Assembly: GCA_903932805.1 (NCBI GenBank)
Contig: CAIZHO010000137.1
Span: 1 to 7,024, forward strand
Reading direction: 5' to 3'
DNA: 7,024 bases
Source: an uncultured Roseiflexaceae bacterium
GTDB lineage: Bacteria > Chloroflexota > Chloroflexia > Chloroflexales > Roseiflexaceae
The notes beneath the pieces were generated by a model. It was given only the letters and a program-made list of their open reading frames with translations. It was not told the origin of the DNA and made no database searches. The stretch's first letter is position 1. Each line of letters starts with the position of its first letter. The translations under genes and the position numbers were made by a program. Positions 4,671 through 7,024 of the stretch are shown here, one piece after another.

Positions 4671-6006
4671 CTTGGCCCAAAAAGACCACCACCCAGAAAA
4701 ACAGCGCCAAATCAGTCACAAAGAAAAACTGATCGACCATGCCATGTACCACCGTGCCGAGCACGATAGCCAGCACGACCGGCGCGAGTGGGGACTGCTG
4801 CTGCAATGCACGGCGTACCGTGCTGACGATCAGCGCGCCGATCGCCAACACACCGACGGGACCGAGGTTGAGCCAGGCGTCGAGGAGCAGATTGTGGGGG
4901 TGGGCGGCGTATTGCTCACTGGTCCCTACCAGGACGGGGGCAATGATGCTGTGCCCGTATTCGGGATTATGATAAAAATAAAACTGCCCCAACCCGAGGC
5001 CCCACGGGCGGAGCTGGATCCAACGGAGTGCCTCTTGCCAGAGCAAGATACGTGCATCGAAGCTCCCGGCGCTTGCGCCTCGCGTCACGAGTGTCAATGC
5101 GATGCCTGCAATCCCCGCGCTGAGGATAGCCCCGATGATCCACGGGCGGCGCCGTATCGTGTCGGCACCATAGTGATAGACCGCAATGACGGCGCCGGTG
5201 ACCAGGGTCGCCAACCAGGCCCCGCGCGAGAACGATACCACAATCCCCACGGCTATCACACCCACCCACAGCCAGCGGGCGCGGATGCGCACCACAGGCC
5301 ACAGGGTGCAGAGCAGCGCGAGCGGCAGGATGCGCTCGAGGAACAACCCGAGATTGTTGGCATGGCCATAGACCGACGCAACCCGGCGGATATTGCCCGT
5401 CGCCACGACGTTGTCGGCGAACACCCGTTTGCTCCCCAACCAAGGCACCAGATCGATCCCGAGGTACTGCAAGATGCCCAATGCTGCAACGACCCCGGCA
5501 CTGACCACCAGGCTGTGGACCAAGGTGGTCAAAATGACCCGCTCACGTTGCATGCTGCTCCGCATCAGAAAGAGCCAGATGATGGGCTCGATGATGACCC
5601 AACGGAGGGTCCGCAGGGCTTCGCCACGCCCCTCGGGCAATGCCCACAGGATGCTGACGGCGGCCGCGCCCACGAGCAGAGCTATCCAGATGTCGCTCCG
5701 GCGGAACGTGATATCGAGCGACCGGTTTTGGATCGTCGTGATGCCCCAGCCGATGCAGGCAACCACCAAGACGAACTCGTGGATGGGGATGGCGGCGCTG
5801 GCAGTCAGTGCGACCGGGATGAGTGCAAACGGCGCGGTTGCAGGCACTAGACAGAGCAACACCGCCGGTACGATCCACGCAATAAATACCAGCGTGAGCA
5901 ACGCAGCCGCTTTGAGGGGCAACGGACCGAGCTGTAACGCCAATAGTGCCACGATAGTCAGTGGCCACGGTGATGCCGCGATAGAGGAGCGCAGTCGGTC
6001 AATCAT
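4642..6006 (-). CDS. O-antigen ligase / polymerase-like (Wzy_C family) polytopic membrane protein
   Basis: This protein of about 454 residues is hydrophobic almost throughout, with roughly 10-12 membrane segments. It carries Wzy_C-family signatures: VSFSRGAWLA (257-266), a long extracytoplasmic region with ARILLWQEALRWIQLRPWGLGLG (318-340), then HPHNLLLDAWLNLGPVG (369-385) and a late VHGMVDQFFF segment (420-429). Family members transfer or polymerise lipid-linked glycans at the outer face of the cytoplasmic membrane (O-antigen ligation, exopolysaccharide polymerisation, protein O-glycosylation). Which of these applies cannot be told. I chose ATG 6006-6004, 2 nt after the upstream dehydrogenase stop, suggesting coupling. 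A GTG at 6039 would overlap that gene by 31 bp and has no ribosome site. No glycosyltransferases are visible nearby. The SRP RNA promoter occupies its last codons. Confidence 0.85.
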   Translation of the reverse strand: MIDRLRSSIAASPWPLTIVALLALQLGPLPLKAAALLTLVFIAWIVPAVLLCLVPATAPFALIPVALTASAAIPIHEFVLVVACIGWGITTIQNRSLDITFRRSDIWIALLVGAAAVSILWALPEGRGEALRTLRWVIIEPIIWLFLMRSSMQRERVILTTLVHSLVVSAGVVAALGILQYLGIDLVPWLGSKRVFADNVVATGNIRRVASVYGHANNLGLFLERILPLALLCTLWPVVRIRARWLWVGVIAVGIVVSFSRGAWLATLVTGAVIAVYHYGADTIRRRPWIIGAILSAGIAGIALTLVTRGASAGSFDARILLWQEALRWIQLRPWGLGLGQFYFYHNPEYGHSIIAPVLVGTSEQYAAHPHNLLLDAWLNLGPVGVLAIGALIVSTVRRALQQQSPLAPVVLAIVLGTVVHGMVDQFFFVTDLALFFWVVVFLGQVDTGHSTRL

Positions 6007-6008
6007 GG

Positions 6009-7024
6009 CTACCACGCTGCCTGGATCATCGACTCCCACTGGGCTGTGGTGGGGACGATAGGCGACAAGTTGATGAGACGCTCTTCACCGCGGAACAAGG
6101 CAATCAGCTCGGCCACGCTCGGCGAGTGAGGAGCAATCAACGTACGCAGGTTGGGTGCCCCACAATCCAGCATGAAGCGCTGCAGTGTCGCCGGCAGGTC
6201 ACCGACCGTGCACCCGAACGCAGCGGCGATACGGGCCGTTGCAACGGGTCGGGCGGGTGCCACGAGTGCCATAATCTGCGGCATCAGGACGACGCAAGCC
6301 GGTCCATGCGGCACATGGTATGCACCGCCGAGCGCATGCCCGACCGCATGACCGAGGTGTAGCCGCCCACTAAGAAAGGCCATGCCTGCGATGGTGGCAG
6401 CAGTGCTCATGGCGGCGCGGTCGGTCGGGTTGTGCCCGTGGCGGACCAAGCGCGGCAGCGCAGGCACGATGATGTCGATGGCGGCACCCGCCAGCGCGTC
6501 GCTCATCGGTGACGACATAGTCGACGTGAGTGACTCGAGGCTATGTGCAAGGGCATCCATGCCGGTTGCCATGGTGAGTGCAGCAGGCATCGTCGCCGTC
6601 AAATCGGGGTCGACGAGGGCTACTGCAGGGGTGAGCACCGGGTGACGAATGAGCAGTTTGCGCTGCGTGCTAGGTTCGGTGACGATGGCCACAAAGGTTA
6701 CTTCGCTGCCAGTGCCCGCAGTGGTGGGTACAGCGATAAGCGGCAGCATCGCGGTAGGGGTTGCACCGCCACCGTGGTAGAAGGGCGCGATATGCTGCAC
6801 ATCGTGGGCGCGGAGGAGTCCAACCGCCTTGGCGGTATCGATGGCGCTCCCACCGCCCACGGCGACGATGCCGTCGATGCGGTGCTGGTCAGCCCAGGCC
6901 GCGAGCTCTTGGATGGTGACGGCCGATGGGTCGGGTTCGACTGCGGTCGAGCGTACCACCGTCAGCCCAGCAGCGCTGAGTGCAGCTTGGATGGCATTGC
7001 CGGCTGGTGTGTCCGCAAAAAACG
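6009..7024 (-). CDS. Iron-containing alcohol dehydrogenase family protein (5' end outside window)
   Basis: The 337 visible sense codons encode most of a group III (Fe-type) alcohol dehydrogenase, a cytosolic NAD(P)-dependent enzyme that interconverts alcohols and aldehydes or ketones. Counting from the first full codon (7022), GGGSAIDTAKAV (56-67) forms the dinucleotide-binding part and PTTAGTGSEVT (99-109) is the family signature. TGMDALAH (153-160) supplies D156 and H160. The HLGHAVGHALGGAYHVPHG stretch adds H225 and H239, 14 residues apart, completing the Asp-His-His-His metal site. The open reading frame runs off the right edge with no stop. The segment upstream of the in-frame GTG at 6959 (FFADTPAGNAIQAALSAAGL) fits the family N-terminus, so that GTG is not the start. 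Family length is usually about 380-400, so roughly 40-60 residues are missing. The substrate is unknown. The Wzy_C-type gene follows after 2 bp. Confidence 0.93.
   Translation of the reverse strand, partial: FFADTPAGNAIQAALSAAGLTVVRSTAVEPDPSAVTIQELAAWADQHRIDGIVAVGGGSAIDTAKAVGLLRAHDVQHIAPFYHGGGATPTAMLPLIAVPTTAGTGSEVTFVAIVTEPSTQRKLLIRHPVLTPAVALVDPDLTATMPAALTMATGMDALAHSLESLTSTMSSPMSDALAGAAIDIIVPALPRLVRHGHNPTDRAAMSTAATIAGMAFLSGRLHLGHAVGHALGGAYHVPHGPACVVLMPQIMALVAPARPVATARIAAAFGCTVGDLPATLQRFMLDCGAPNLRTLIAPHSPSVAELIALFRGEERLINLSPIVPTTAQWESMIQAAW

Noticed and set aside
4657..5850. Long plus-strand open frame (397 codons) opposite the Wzy_C gene
   Set aside because: Its translation is rich in charged residues, Pro, Gln and His without any recognisable motif. 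It is antisense to a clear membrane protein, a common effect of GC-biased codon use.

Overview
The window is ordinary bacterial chromosome with tightly packed genes, fairly high GC, and frequent GTG/TTG starts with recognisable Shine-Dalgarno sites. Every protein gene except one (a NUDIX hydrolase) lies on the minus strand. No mobile element, phage gene or CRISPR array is visible. The organism cannot be named from the sequence. It has a small, Alu-less SRP RNA, a peptidoglycan-precursor gene and a CCA-encoding tRNA-Gln. A phylum such as Chloroflexota would fit, but that is a weak guess.

Reading the minus strand from the right: 7024-6009 is the 3' part of an iron-containing alcohol dehydrogenase. 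Two bases later comes a multi-spanning O-antigen-ligase/polymerase-like (Wzy_C) protein (6006-4642). Its stop codon lies inside a perfect TTGACA-N18-TATAAT promoter (4670-4641). That promoter drives a gene too short to appear as an ORF, the bacterial signal recognition particle RNA (about 4634-4552), which is followed by an intrinsic terminator (4527-4503).

On the plus strand, 4032-4460 encodes a NUDIX hydrolase whose stop codon lies in a four-copy heptanucleotide tandem repeat. Divergent from it on the minus strand is an ECF sigma factor (3944-3354) with an overlapping zinc-finger, multi-span membrane anti-sigma factor (3333-2797). A candidate ECF-type promoter (AAC-N16-CGTC, 4017-3995) lies in front of the sigma gene and suggests autoregulation.

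The left third is one apparent transcription unit on the minus strand. An extended -10 promoter (2747-2718) is followed by tRNA-Gln(TTG) (2705-2632), a GlmU-type UDP-GlcNAc pyrophosphorylase lacking the acetyltransferase end (2597-1536), ribose-phosphate pyrophosphokinase (1539-571), and a CNNM/CorC-type membrane protein that runs off the left edge (549-1). The unit thus links a translation RNA, sugar-nucleotide supply and PRPP supply. Short hairpins at the prs and CNNM translation starts suggest translational coupling.

The points most worth following up are the naturally truncated GlmU, the SRP RNA with its stop-codon-embedded promoter, and the predicted ECF promoter. I found no convincing wholly new system.
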